Assembly (NCBI GenBank): GCA_963576565.1
Contig: OY755038.1
Location: 140,794,206 to 140,858,205 of the forward strand
DNA length: 64,000 bases
DNA from: Aspidapion aeneum
Lineage: Eukaryota; Arthropoda; Insecta; Coleoptera; Brentidae
Reading direction: 5' to 3'
In this document: positions 1-10,677 of the stretch, piece after piece
How the letters are laid out: every line of letters begins with the position of its first letter
How positions within the stretch are numbered: position 1 is the first letter of the stretch
Made by a program: the position numbers and the translations under genes
The notes under the pieces: model-generated
Told to the model about the DNA's origin: nothing
The model's input: only the letters and a program-made list of their open reading frames with translations
Database searches by the model: none

Positions 1-371
1 TAACCTGGGGTAACAAAGGCTGTATATTCTTTTGATGACTCTTCCATTTCCACTTGCCAATATCCACTAAATAAATCTAGAGTTGAAAAATATTTAGAGT
101 CTCCAAAGTAAGTTAACATTTCTTCTATATTACTTAATGAATAACTTGATTTTTTTGTAAAAAGGTTAATTTTTGAATAATTTACACAAAATCTTGTTTT
201 TTCCTCCCCTTGATCCCCCTTTTTCTTTACTAGGACAATAGGGCTGGAAAACGGTGAACTTGAAGGCCGAATTATATTGGCATCTAACATTTCGTTTACC
301 TGTTTTTCAATTATTTCTCTCTCTTTTGGGAAAACTTTATACGGTTTACTCCTGAATGGCTTGTTTAGCTC
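1..371 (-). pseudogene. reverse transcriptase N-terminal portion (Ty3/gypsy)
   Basis: The minus-strand frame from 371 to 1 is open throughout and in frame with the linker across the TAG at 372-374. It shows the RT fingers (SSPIVLVKKKGD), the RFCVNYSKIN block equivalent to the RxxVDYR motif, and motif A as FSTLDLFSGYWQVEM, which contains the first catalytic Asp. The YxDD box would lie beyond the window. These motifs assign the element to Ty3/gypsy rather than to BEL/Pao or Ty1/copia. Confidence 0.85.
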
Positions 372-856
372 CTATGTTTCTTGAGTCTGTTGAAAAACAT
401 CGCTGTATTGTTTGATTAACTGCTTAAGTTGCATTTCCTCGCTTTTTGTTAATTCAGCACCCATTTTGTACAAGCTTTCCAATAACGTTTCTTCACTCGG
501 CCCTTTTTTAATTATGAATAACTCCTTTTTAAGACAATTATCTTCTTTTAAAAATGCAATAGTAGTTCCTTTATACACCATCTGCGGTAAACTCGAACTG
601 TTTATTATTGAAACCATGTCTTTTCTTTGCACTCCTGTAATGGTGGTTGTAAAAATTTTCCTCTTTTTACCAAAAATTCTTCATTTGGACAAAATACATT
701 TTTAAGTGGCCGCTGTTCCTTATTTTGTATGGACACAGTAAACTTTTTCTCCTCGAATGGCATTAAAAAATCTGTTTGTGACACACAAACTTTAGAGTAC
801 CTACACTGATTATCTTCATACAGTTTCTCTTGTTGAACGTAAAACATCTCTTCCAA
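372..856 (-). pseudogene. protease-to-RT linker of the same retrotransposon
   Basis: Two open frames (605-856 and 372-632) overlap by a frameshift near 610. Together they read as the beta-rich segment that usually precedes gypsy reverse transcriptase, with VYKGTTIAFLKED in the place of the family's KGTxIA-like strand, followed by a helical segment ending LIKQYSDVFQQ, typical of the boundary just upstream of RT. A TAG at 372-374 then interrupts an otherwise open frame that runs directly into the RT. No catalytic role is expected. Confidence 0.65.
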
Positions 857-899
857 GTTCTTTCTTTTAACTGCTTGACTTTTGTCTTCATCTAAGAAA

Positions 900-1327
900 T
901 TGAGTCTTTCAATTAACTCATAGTGCCCATTTTTTGGTCTCCACTAAATAGCAGGTTTACAGTATTGGCGTGATCCTTCGTGACTATCAAAATTGGCTTT
1001 TTTCTTAAAATTTCGGAAAGATTCTTTTTTCAGAAACGAAAATTTTTAGTTAATATGGTATATTACTCCCAAAGCTATGCATTCCACATAGGTCCCATAA
1101 ACGCCATCTTTCTTAATATTTCTGCAATATTCTTCTTTAGAATGGTATATTATTTTATCTGAGGTAAGGCTTTCTTCAAAAATATATGGTTGAAATTTTT
1201 CCCAGTTTTTTAAAATATGCCCTGACGTAGCGCTTCTCAAAAGTCTGTGTTTTTCCTGAGTTTTAAATAAAGCAAGACTAACAGCGCGGTATAAACAGTT
1301 TCCATCTTTTTTAATTTTGTATTTTTC
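900..1327 (-). pseudogene. OTU-family cysteine protease domain inside retrotransposon pol
   Basis: In the frame adjoining the macro domain, minus-strand codons 1306-1295 give DGNC, the OTU catalytic-cysteine motif (Cys codon 1297-1295), continuing CLYRAVSLALF. About 45 residues later comes KKDGVYGTYVECIALGVIY, which matches the OTU helix that follows the GxWG-like turn. In the same frame GHYEL (His codon 925-923) supplies the C-terminal catalytic histidine. Two stops interrupt the frame: TAA at 1046-1048 and TAG at 944-946. OTU proteases cleave ubiquitin or ubiquitin-like proteins. Here the domain lies between the macro domain and the RT linker. A role in polyprotein processing or in removing host ubiquitin are both possible; neither is shown. 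Confidence 0.75.
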
Positions 1328-1380
1328 ATAATTTTATTTTTATGTAATAGCCGTTTTTCTTTTTGTGCCTTTTCTTTTTG

Positions 1381-1800
1381 AGGGTTAAACGTGTATACTA
1401 ATATTTCTATCTCTATTTTCTTGAAAATAAACAAAATCATATTTTTAACGATGCTCCATTCCAAACCATCTAAGCCGCAACCCATTCTCGAAATCGCCAG
1501 TTTATTAACTTTATGCAGTTTGATCTGATTACGTAATTTAATAAATGCGTACCATAATATTTCATAACTTGGCTTGCCAAAAAATCTTTCTTTTATTACT
1601 AAATAATAGATAAAACGACTTTTTTATTTAAAAATGCAAGTCCCTGTTAATTGGTTTTGATTCACCAATTTATCAATGTCTCCAAAGTTATTTCTAAAAT
1701 GTAAAGCTATTCCCCTCGACATGACCATGTCTTCCGACACACAATGAGCCAGAGGGTACTGCGAGTCAGATGTAAATATGTCCTTATATTGCTCCCAAAT
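1381..1800 (-). pseudogene. macro domain of TARG1/OARD1 type inside retrotransposon pol
   Basis: Read on the minus strand from 1800 to 1381, one frame holds the hallmarks of the ALC1-like/TARG1 (OARD1) macro-domain class. LAHCVSED lies at 1752-1729, followed by MSRGIALHFRNNFG. Further on come FIYYLVIKERFFGKPSYE and ISRMGCGLDGLEW, then a terminal strand ending VYTF. In the family these segments line the ADP-ribose pocket, and the enzymes remove ADP-ribose from proteins or small molecules. A single in-frame TAA (1624-1626) interrupts the frame between the two halves. The N-terminal strand appears to lie in another frame beyond 1800. The domain sits between protease and OTU domain, in the same direction as gag-pol. 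Family assignment is by motif recognition only; activity is unproven and this copy is broken. Confidence 0.75.
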
Positions 1801-1895
1801 TTAATTTTTAAGTTTCGTTTTGTAAATTTATAATTACTTTGTTGAAACTGCTCAAAGCTCTCTGTTCCTTTATTTGCAAGCTGGCTTTTTGTTGT

Positions 1896-2372
1896 TTACA
1901 TAAATTCTTTATTTTTTAAATCTACTAAATTGCAAACCTTAGATTTCATCTGCAAAAATACTTGCATTTTTTCGTCACTACCCCCATTAATTAAAGACTT
2001 CTTTTGAAAATTAAATTTTTTTGATTGAATAAACTTTCTATTTTTTGAGTCAACTAATTCGCTTACCCTAGACTTAAATTTTAAAAATCTGTTCAAGCTC
2101 TCCTTGTGATTAAGAGTTTTGCGGCAATTATTCATATTTTTTGGGTACCTATTTTTTAACTTATTATTTAAAAACGGCTTAGAGTACAGCGTTTGCCTAC
2201 CATTTTTAAAAATCCCGTCTTTCATATTATGTGATTGTCTACTGAACTTACTGCTTCTTTGAATGTGTGGGGGCAGAGTATGTCTCTGCGCATTTTGTTG
2301 CGACATACGATTATGAGAATCTCTTGTAAATAAACAGTTGTTTTTTAAATTTTGATTTAAAGTTGATACCAC
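1896..2372 (-). pseudogene. basic linker segment of gag-pol, function unknown
   Basis: A 158-codon open frame lies between the protease and the macro domain. It is rich in Lys, Asn, Ser and Gln with many Arg/His and no recognisable fold or motif. It contains an approximate internal repeat: the segment around FKSRVSELVDSKNRKFIQ recurs about 40 residues later as MKSKVCNLVDLKNKEFM. Position suggests it belongs to the polyprotein, either as a spacer or a nucleic-acid-binding segment. I do not recognise the family. Confidence 0.45.
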
Positions 2373-2432
2373 TGTTTTTGTTGTTTGTTCTAATTTTTGA
2401 AAATTAATAAGTACTCTATGTGACAGAAGAAA

Positions 2433-3038
2433 TTATATCCCCAAAATGATGTCTACCGATAGCTGACTGGCCACCAAGGCCTCGCAAGAAGTCTTTAAAT
2501 TACCTATGTTTAAGAGTAATTTAGTTTTTCCAAGGAGCGGTATTTTTGCACCCCCTACCCCTATTAAATGATTTGTGATAGAGCCCCCTTCGTAGTTTTC
2601 CAAAAAATTCAAATTTACAATATTTTCGCTTGACCCAGTATCAATAACAATTTCTGACCATTTGTAATTTACAAAACCCCCAATCCTTAAAATGTTTCCA
2701 TGAGGTCCCATATTAAAAGTGCTTAAAGGGGTTAATTCTGACCTTGCTTCCTTATAATAATTAAAAGAACTGACTGGGGCATTATCGATTATTTTTGAAA
2801 ACTTTTGAAAATCGCTTAAGTCACATATTTCTTTAGAACAAGTTAACCAATTGAAGTGATATTTATTTATATCTAACAACCCCTTTTCAAAGTAGTATTT
2901 AAAATCATTAATGTCAAAATTAGGGTAAATTTCCCTGTAAAGAGACTGTAATTCATAAAAATAGGCAATCACAGACTCGTCATGTGACTGGTTAAAATGT
3001 GCAAGTCTTTTGCTCAAACATTTTCGGTAAGCTTTCAA
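2433..3038 (-). pseudogene. gag C-terminal part and retropepsin-type aspartic protease
   Basis: The open frame has about 201 codons. Residues 1-100 continue gag (motif ESVIAYFYELQSL, in the position of the gag homology region). Residues near 130-201 form a retropepsin: the active-site segment IVIDTGSSENIV holds the catalytic Asp in D-T-G-S-S, followed by a GVGGAKIPLLG flap-like segment and a C-terminal VDIILGI block that matches the usual ILG motif before the domain end. The protease core is therefore intact in its key residues. The frame ends at 2433, just after the ILG block. It is expected to cleave the element's own polyprotein. Confidence 0.8.
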
Positions 3039-3327
3039 AAAATTCCGTTAAAAAATCTTCTTTGACTTGATCCCAACTTTTACTAAGGTTTTGTATATTT
3101 TTTGCGTAAATTTTAAACCATTTAAGTGAGGCACCCCCTAAAAAATTTCTGAAATAAAATAGTTTGTAAAAAATGGTCCATCTATTTTGGTGAGCCACTT
3201 GTTCGTAATGCTTTAAAAACCCTTTGGCACTTATACTTTGAAAGGGGTAAAAAGTACAAGGTGATTTATAGTGAGGTAAAATGGCACATTTGTCACTCGC
3301 AAGTGACGTCCTAATTGTTACCTGCAT
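2992..3327 (-). pseudogene. gag, N-terminal part (retrotransposon, minus strand)
   Basis: An open stretch of about 110 codons begins with an ATG at 3327. The protein has the spacing of a gypsy capsid domain: a tryptophan and aromatic-rich helix region followed by the segment GGASLKWF and then SWDQVKEDFL, which resembles the retrotransposon gag signature of ASxWF and W..L...F. It ends by a frameshift near 3030. The next frame (2433-3038) continues the gag-like pattern, so the two were one frame in the parent element. No zinc knuckle is visible here. Assignment to gag rests on position upstream of a protease and on this signature. Confidence 0.7.
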
Positions 3328-4067
3328 ATTTTTTTTTATATCGTAGTTAATTTTTTGACGCCCAGTATACCAATCAGCTGTTTTAGAATTAATTTAAATT
3401 TAACGAAACTAGAATAAATTCCTGTAATAAAATATGTATGGTAATTTACCTTTCGCAACTACACACAAACAAACAAACGTAACTATTTTTTTTTCAAATT
3501 TACAATAAAAATCTTCTTTTTTCCTGAAAACCAACATGTACTTATTTAATTTAAGATGAACTCTATAAACAAACAATACTTCTGAGACTACAGTGACAAA
3601 TTAAAAATGTATGTGAAAAATCATTAAAAACTAACAAACTTGTAAATATTGACGAATTTACTAAAGGCAATCGATACAAAACGGCGACCTCCACCACTTT
3701 TGTCGTGATTTATTTTATCCGCAGGCTTAAAACCTAATTTTTGCTCCTAAACGGATTAAAAAATAGATTTTATCCCCGATAAAAGAAATCAACAACTATT
3801 TCCCTTTGGGGGGTAAACTCAGATGGAAGGTAAGCCAACAAGAGGTCGAACCAGTCTTCTTTAATGATTACCCTCGCAAGCGATTGTTATGTCAAGGAAA
3901 CTACCATCAATTCTACTTGCGTAAGTAACCCCGGAAACTGGTTTCCCTCCTTAATCAGTTTTTTTTATATTTTAAAGGTTTTTATTTCTAGCAAGCGATA
4001 AATGTTGTACATGTTGGAATGAAAAATAATTAAAGCTAACCTAACCTTGTCTGTGTACCCTGAACCA
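3328..4067. other. leader/possible LTR region of the minus-strand retrotransposon; no gene
   Basis: This is AT-rich DNA upstream of the gag start. By position it should contain the 5' leader and LTR of the element at 1-3327, but with no second LTR in the window its limits cannot be fixed. No open frame or conserved motif was recognised. Confidence 0.3.
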
Positions 4068-5556
4068 GGGCTATCAAAATGGACGGGCCACGATCCTCCA
4101 CTTTGTTGACGTCACATCCGGGGCTGATTTTTTTTTGATGGTCACGTTACGACACAGCTGATTGTCTTTAAAATAATGAAGTTGGAATGACAGTTCATGA
4201 ATATTTGATTTTTTTTTAAATAAAGCCGTTTTTGAGATTGTTTTTACTTTATTCTGGCAGAACAATTTTTTTTTTAATGTATGGTTATCTCTAATTTTTC
4301 ATAGCCGCTTCACTAGCTCACACAAAAATTAAGTTTAAAGCAGAAGCGAATGTGACAATCACATATGACAAAGTCAAATACATGTCAAATATAACAGTTG
4401 GCATGTCGTACATGGCGGGTAATTTGAATTCAAAATAAGGAATGCTAAATCTTGAAGATTTTAACCTTTTAATCATGTTGCTTCCTTACAAACCTTTGGT
4501 GGAATATCGGGATGGTGTCTGAGCATATTTCACTGAAATTTTGCAGAAATCTGTAGTGCCATTTTGAAAATATCATGAAAAAACATCTGACCTCCCATAA
4601 GACCCAATGTAAAATTCAGCCCCGGGAGAACAGCTGATTTTTTCAGGGTCGTGGCCTCTATTTTTGTGTTGGCCTTGCCTGAACTAATAATATTAAATAC
4701 TGCTTACATTAATAAACTTGGAGGGAGCACTTTCGGCTCCCATCACATGTAACTTTCACCAAACCCAAAAAAACTCTCCCGTCGAAGCTCCCATTTGCAC
4801 TGTCCTCGATTTAATTTTATTATTAAATCAAGCACTGTTTTTGTAAGCTTACAACTGCTTATGAAATTGACTATACAGGGTGCTTCATAACAATATTCTC
4901 ATTGATCTTCTTATTGCATCCATTTCGACACTTTCCATTTGGATTTTATCATTTAAACTAATGGAAATATGTCATGACGTAACCGCCAAAATAAAAAAAA
5001 ATTAACTATATATGTAACGCGCTATACATTTCGCACTGTCGTTTGACCCCATGTTGACCTTTTAGGTCTAAGGAACAATTGTGCAAAGTTTGTTGCTTTT
5101 ATCACAAAACGAGACTTTGATTTGTTTAGCTTTACAACTATAAACAATGAATTTTGGCTAACATAACTGTAGATATTTTCATAAAATTTTGTTCTGCAGT
5201 GTAACAGGAATTAACCCTTTAAATCGATTTTGTCATATTTTAGATGATCTACCTGATCACTATAGCTCTAATCTTACTCACGTAAATTTGAGACGAGAGT
5301 AAGCTCTAAGTTTCCCTTATACAATCCTAAAAATGCAAAAAGTTTTTGCGCTTTAACACACAAAGTACTAACAAAATGTATCTTTTTTAGGTGGAACACC
5401 AGCTACTGCAGGCTATCTAACGCAAGGTTCAAGCAACACTCAGTCATTTGTTAATCCTCCCCCAATTAACAAACAATCGGAGGAAAGAAATTTTGACACT
5501 TTTTAATTTTAGTTTCCATTATTATTTTAGTGATATTTAAACCTATTGTTTTTTTA
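4068..5556. other. no gene seen; possible TIR element remnant 4068-4673
   Basis: Around 4075-4097 and, inverted, 4640-4662 there is a loose match (CAAAAT...GGCCACGATCCT against CAAAAATAGAGGCCACGACCCT) that could be the ends of a 600-bp non-autonomous element. TATACAGGGTGCTTCATAAC near 4873 resembles the outer end of another short TIR element. Nothing coding was recognised. Confidence 0.3.
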
Positions 5557-5558
5557 TA

Positions 5559-6233
5559 CAGGGTAAGTCATAAGTAGGTGAACAAATAAAGGGTGGCGAT
5601 TTTTTCGCTTATTTTAAAACTAAAAGTGTCATGGACAGAGATCCGCAAATGCTTAGTGACGGAGCTACAGAGTGTTAGAGTTTTTTTTAAATAATCCTGC
5701 AGTTTTTGAGATATTTAGCTTAAATTTGACAAACTTATTATCCCATAAGGTTTACATGAATAAAGAAGCCAACTAATTTTAAAAACTTACTCGGTGTTTT
5801 TTTTTTTAGTTTTTGTCCCATGAACTTTTTTGAGGTGCGCTACTAGTGAATTCCAAAATACAAAATAAATTCTTTATTTTATCCGTTTGTTTTTTGTAGT
5901 TTTTTTGTACCTGCTACCGTTATCGAGCAAAAAACTAAAAAACGATTCGCTTAATGAATGATGTTAATGAAGTTAACAAAAATTTATTTTTTTCTATAAC
6001 GATACCAGATACAAAAATACCAGAAATCAAAAAGTTTCTTAACAAAACATGATAATTTTTTTGTATTCTAGAATCCATCAGCAGCACGTCATAAAAACTT
6101 CAGAAAAAATTTAGCGCCCTGTATTTCCGTAACTAAGCGTTTGCGGACCTATGGTCATATAAACTTTTAGACCTAAAATGAGCCAAGCAATCACCCTTCT
6201 TCATTTGTCCACCTACTTAAGACTCAGCCTGTG
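5559..6233. mobile_element. non-autonomous TIR element (MITE-like), about 675 bp
   Basis: The left end CAGGGTAAGTCATAAGTAGG is matched, inverted, by the right end near 6233 (GACTCAGCCTGTG preceded by the inverse of TAAGTAGGTG). The similarity continues inward for about 120 bp (for example TCCGCAAATGCTTAGTGACG at the left and its inverse near 6130). TA dinucleotides flank both ends (5557-5558 and 6234-6235), as expected for Tc1/mariner-type insertion. There is no open frame inside. Confidence 0.7.
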
Positions 6234-6977
6234 TAAAAAAAGAATAGTCTGAATTAAGCAATATGAATGCGTAAAAAAGGGAAATCATGAAATCTCACTC
6301 TTATCTAGAAAGCTTTATGCCCTATTCAGAAATATAAAATATGAACTAAACATGATCGAATTAACTATCTGACCTGTAACTTCTTTATAAAATGTTTTTT
6401 GGCTCGGCGTAAAAGATAAATTTTAAAATAATCTTTATTATTTTTTAAAAAATCAAAGTTTGTTATAATATTAGGTATTTGTATTCTCAAAATTCAACTA
6501 GGGCGTAGGCGTCTCCACTTAGTTACCTCCTGAGTCTGAGTCACTCTGACACCCCTTTTTATTCCTCTGGGGCTAAAAGAGGGATAGTGGTGTTAGGAAG
6601 TGACTGAATGAGCGGATTAACATGGGGGAAAGTGGGATAGGTTGAAACAAAAAATACTTTTTTAATACTGATACTACAAAAGTAAAGCGCTGAAAATGTT
6701 TTCGTTTTTCGTTACGTAGACATCTAATGCGCGAAACACCATGTGAAGTCAATTAAATTTATTTATTTATATTAAAAAGGATATATTATTGTTGTCATGT
6801 TTACTGTTTCAACCCCTCCTTTGTGGTAGGTTAGAATAACACAAACATCTAAAATTTTTGTTAATCTTACAAATTTACAAAATATAAATTACTTAGTAGT
6901 AGTAAAATTTATTTGCATTGATACGGATAATTACATTATTTACAAAAGAAGTTTACGTTAACCGGGGTAATTTTTCT
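6234..6977. other. no recognised feature
   Basis: This is AT-rich sequence without a convincing open frame. I see no repeat pairing with the flanks. Confidence 0.4.
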
Positions 6978-7301
6978 TTAAAAAAAACTAAGTAACTGAA
7001 GTTTAAATATCCTGACCACGTTTCTAGATACTAAGTTCTTCAAGTAAAGTGGCTTTGAATAGTAGTAATCGCCTTTCGCCTGAATCCAACAAAGTGGAGT
7101 ATAGAAATCAGCAATTTTGCTTATCAGTCGAAGATCATTGTATTCTTTAGAATTGTTCTTTTTTGGTAGGGGTTGTACTTTTGCTACTTGCCACACCGAA
7201 GGGAATGCATTTTTAAGAGTGTTTATTATATTACTGAGAAAAGGTAATATTCGAAGACAACACAATCTGATCTGATCGTACGGCAAGTGTTTTAATACCA
7301 A
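6978..7301 (-). pseudogene. Jockey-like LINE reverse transcriptase fragment
   Basis: The 107-codon frame contains LPFLSNIINTLKNAFPSVW followed by KVQPLPKKNN and then EYNDLRLIS. This matches the block before RT motif 1 of Jockey/CR1-type LINEs (the P-x-x-W-K...V.PIPKK...RPIS pattern). The similarity stops after about 60 residues and the rest is unrelated. No endonuclease or YADD box lies nearby on this strand, so it is a short scrap of an old insertion. It lies upstream of, and in the same orientation as, the Penelope remnant but is from a different class. Confidence 0.6.
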
Positions 7302-7463
7302 ACTATTATTTGCAACTATACTTTTATTTGAAAGAAAGAGCCATTCAGATTAAAGCTTGTAAACGAATTTCAAAAGGATATAAACTAATAAATAGCGCAC
7401 GTTAATCTTTAAAAAATTGACAGCAAAAAACTCTATCTCTGAAACTTGTAGACAATGAGTAGA

Positions 7464-8600
7464 AATAAAATTTCGGACTTCCGTTGTCCTTATTGATTTT
7501 AAACATGACGTTTCGGTTAGTAACTATCTCTAACCGTTTTCAAGTGTAAACTAAACAATCCCGTCTACAGGCTACTACTTATACTACTTGTTGTGCAGTC
7601 AGGTGTGACCCTTTTTAGTTCTAAGACTTGTTTTCCTTAAGAAACGGTTTTTATATGTTTGGTATGTTCATGCATAGTTGAATGAAAACTTTTTTATTCT
7701 GCAATATAAACGCAGCTTCAATAAATTTTTGTTTTCCTCAATGCGACTCCTTATGCAAAACCTTAGTTCCGACCATTGAATCCTGTATTTGCATAATCCT
7801 CTAAACCAGATTTTTCAATATTCCCTTATTGGGTACTTTTTAGATGTTTATTTACTCTAACCTGAAATGGGCGTTTCGTTTCACCTACATATGATGTACG
7901 ACACTCACATGGGATTTAATAAATGAATTCCTTATTATTTGAGGGATTTGCTGGTTTTCTTTTAGTTACAAAACTCCTTATCCTATTTCCCGGTGAAAAT
8001 ACTGTTTTTGTATTATAGTGTTTGGCTATTCGTCTTATGTTTTATGAAATTTCATGGAACACAACGGAATATTATTTTGAGATTTTGCTACATTGGTGTG
8101 TCATCCATATATCGTAGCCAAAGTTTTGGCTTAATTCTTGCTGTGTTTAACGCATGTTCCTCGAACCACTCCATGTAGATGTTTGCTACCACTGGCGAAA
8201 GAGACAAACCCATTGAAAGACCATCATTTTGCGAGTAAAATTTATCTTTCACTTGAAAGTAAGAGTTACGGAGCCAGATTTCCAATATATCCATCTGTTG
8301 TTCTCTCGTAAAGTGTATCATCAGTTTGTAATTTGTTTTTGATAATACAGTGACTCATTTATTTGCACGTTGGTGTAAAGACTTTCTAAATCTATCGTCG
8401 GGATCTAATTCAATCCCTTTTAAAACTATGACAAAATGTTCCGAGTTTTTGATAAAAGATTGGGACTTATCCTGTTATGGTTGAATTATATCCAACAGAA
8501 ACCTCGACAAAGTGCTGGTCGGTGAGTCCCTGGAGCTGGTAATTGGTCGCAGTGGTATCTCCTTCTTATGGATCATAAATATGTCGTGCCATACTGTGGT
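7464..8600 (-). mobile_element. Penelope-like element remnant (RT and GIY-YIG-like nuclease)
   Basis: On the minus strand, IHKKEIPLRPI and RDSPTSTLSRF (about 8585-8510), then IDLESLYTNVQINE (about 8400-8360, another frame), then DGLSMGLSLSPVVANIYMEW and LRYMDD (8088-8321) are consecutive Penelope-type RT blocks. The YMDD box is present. Further on (about 7930-7860) IPCECRTSYVGETKRPFQ matches the N-terminal part of the GIY-YIG nuclease that follows RT in endonuclease-bearing Penelope-like elements. Several frames and stops are involved, so it is dead. The stretch 7464-7550 resembles the non-coding flank of such elements. The order RT then GIY-YIG is as in the family. Confidence 0.75.
8088..8321 (-). 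pseudogene. Penelope-like reverse transcriptase, core fragment
   Basis: The 77-codon open frame includes KFYSQNDGLSMGLSLSPVVA (motif B region) and WLRYMDD (motif C, with both catalytic Asp). In Penelope-like elements these two segments are about 35 residues apart, as here. The frame is cut at both ends by frameshifts; neighbouring RT blocks continue in other frames up to 8600. Confidence 0.75.
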
Positions 8601-9480
8601 GTGGAATCAGGCAGGATCCCGAACGCCGTGAGATTGAGTTTCAACAAAGTTTATACCTTTAACCCCTTCTTTTTATTTGATCTTATCTCGAATCAGTGAC
8701 AGGAATCGTTTTTACATTGACATATTTCTATAGTCAATTTAATACATAAATATCTTTTAACCAGTCCAAACCCATCAAACGAAAAATTTTTTTTTGTTTA
8801 ATCAAAAAATTAGAAATATTAAAAATGTACTTTTCCTGCTTTAAGATTAGCAATGAGATTAACGTAGCTATCGGAGCAGCTCACCCGCTTTCCAAAATAT
8901 GAATCACACCTTTAAAATTGTGTATGTAGAGCATGAAATTTGAACTCTTTCAACGTTTCAACCTACCTCACACCTACCTCACTTTCCCCTGCATAAAAAT
9001 ATATATAAATAATAAACTTAGGACTTTTAATTTTAACCTTCACGCTTCCCCCTTCCAAGAAGGAAAATGGGGTGCTAAGACTAGGTCTAAATGAGTTAAT
9101 GGAAATGGTCTTTATTGAAATAACTAAAATTGTATAATAAACTTTGAATTTAATAAAAATCATCATATTTTAGTTTAGCGGACCAAAATACTTTGATATT
9201 GAAATGTTTTATTTCGTCAAATGTTATTACAGTGTTTTAAACCATATAACAAGATGACAAACAATTAATATTATCTCTCTGCATCTACCATCTCTGATAT
9301 GGAATTTAAAACTATTTAAGATTAATTAAAAACGAATTTAAATTAAAAGCAGAAATATATTGTTTAAAGTTTTGTATTCGATTGAAAAGTAGTCAATGTT
9401 ATTTTTATATAACCAATTAGGTAGTTAAGAATATACCATAATTTGTATAAAAAATTAAATTTTACTTAACTTTTTTTTGA
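8601..9480. other. no recognised feature
   Basis: This is AT-rich sequence with no convincing open frame and no repeat pairing that I could follow. Confidence 0.4.
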
Positions 9481-9489
9481 GATAAGGCC

Positions 9490-9990
9490 GAAAATGTTTT
9501 ATTTGGGTCCATTTTGACCTATTTTAGCAATATCGTCATGATGTCTGTCTGTGTGTGTGTGTATGTGGGTGTGTGTATATTATTTCTGTCCGTAGCACGA
9601 TAGCTCCTAAACGGCTAACCCAATTTTCATAAAATTTTCATTTAAAATAGTGTTTGACACTCTTACGAGCTAATTAGATTTTGGTCAAAATCCATTAATA
9701 CTAATGACAGTTTTTTGACAATTAATTTAATTAATTTAAATTAATCTAAATTAATTTTTTTTAAATGCTAACATTTTAACGGTTCATCGCATCAATATGC
9801 CGTTTTCGGAATATAGTAGACTACATTTTGCTCAATAATTTATGTTATAACCAAAAACTTCGTAGGAGCTTTAGTTTCCGAGATATTTATAAAAAACTGT
9901 TTTCAAGGCTGATTTTCATAGCTTCTTTTAAAGTGTGGCTATCTTGGAAGGTATCAGATCCGTCATAGATCCATTTATGTTAAATACTTC
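9490..9990 (+). repeat. dispersed repeat copy with GT microsatellite
   Basis: The block contains a GT-rich microsatellite (about 9545-9580), then CGATAGCTCCTAAACGG, TTTGGTCAAAATCCATTAA, GGTTCATCGCATCAATATGC and AACTTCGTAGGAGCTTTAG. The same order occurs inverted at 60460-60900, and part of it at 23937-24110. The copies are too diverged for a recent burst. The family has no open frame, so it is probably non-autonomous. Confidence 0.65.
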
Positions 9991-10355
9991 CGCCCTTGCA
10001 CTTTAACGTTTAAAAGTTCCTTAGGACCAATTGACAATGTGGGTCCTAAGAGCAACTGTGGAAAGTTTATTGCTTTAATCACGAAGTAAAACATTTTTAT
10101 TAAATAACCACTGTTTCTCAAAGTAGAGGTTCCGGTATTTAACATGCATAATGAGATACATATTATAAAAAAATATGTTTTTAATTAATTTTCGTATTTA
10201 ACGTATTTATTCTGCGATGTTAATAATAAGGGCTAAACTTTAATTAGATTTGAGTGAGTATAACAATATAAATAGAAAATATCAGTTAAGAATTTATTAA
10301 TATTGTTTTATATATTATATAATGTAATACATATTTTTATTTAATAATATACATA
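9991..10355. other. AT-rich spacer, no gene
   Basis: The sequence becomes strongly TA-rich towards 10355, immediately before the LTR-like start. Nothing else was recognised. Confidence 0.4.
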
Positions 10356-10650
10356 TATTATATAAAAATATCCTGCTTACACTCAGAAGAAACCAGAACA
10401 TTCTATGAAACCCGAGAACCTTCCAGATAAGAAGCTTATTCTGCTGACTTGCTTTTCCTTAAAATAAACAACACGTGCATTGAAGCCGAATCAGCACTTT
10501 ATTTCTCAGAACCTTTCACGATAAGAACACCATTCTACTGACTTGCGTCTCTCATGGAATAAACAACACGTGCATTCTTGCCGAATTGCACTTTAGTTCT
10601 AAGAAGTTCAAATCTAAAATATTAAGGAATTAGTCCATTGCTTAATCAGC
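10356..10650 (+). repeat. 5' LTR, 5' portion only
   Basis: From TATTATATAAAAATATCCTG to about 10650 the sequence matches the first roughly 290 bp of the 3' LTR (for example CATTCTATGAAACCCGAGAA and AACAACACGTGCATT, the latter twice in each LTR). The first bases are TA where the 3' copy has TG. After GCTTAATCAGCAC the two LTRs diverge completely, so the later part of this LTR is missing or replaced. Confidence 0.7.
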
Positions 10651-10677
10651 ACCAGCTCTTTAAGCTATCAAGAACCC

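Larger units (their letters stand above)
1..3327 (-). mobile_element. Ty3/gypsy-type LTR retrotransposon, gag-pol portion, cut by window edge
   Basis: Reading leftwards on the minus strand, the order is gag (3327 to about 2750), aspartic protease (to 2433), a basic linker (2372-1896), a macro domain (1800-1381), an OTU-like domain (1327-900), a protease-RT linker (856-372) and the start of reverse transcriptase (371-1). The RT runs off the window, so RNase H, integrase and the 3' LTR are not visible. Frameshifts and stops (for example TAA at 1624-1626 and 1046-1048, TAG at 944-946 and 372-374) show a decayed copy. Order and motifs place it in Ty3/gypsy. The two inserted enzyme domains are not part of the usual gypsy set. 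No LTR can be demonstrated because only one side is present. Confidence 0.85.

Noticed and set aside
4068..4673. A definite MITE
   Set aside because: The inverted similarity is only about 75% over some 24 bp and no target duplication was found, so it is noted only as a possibility.
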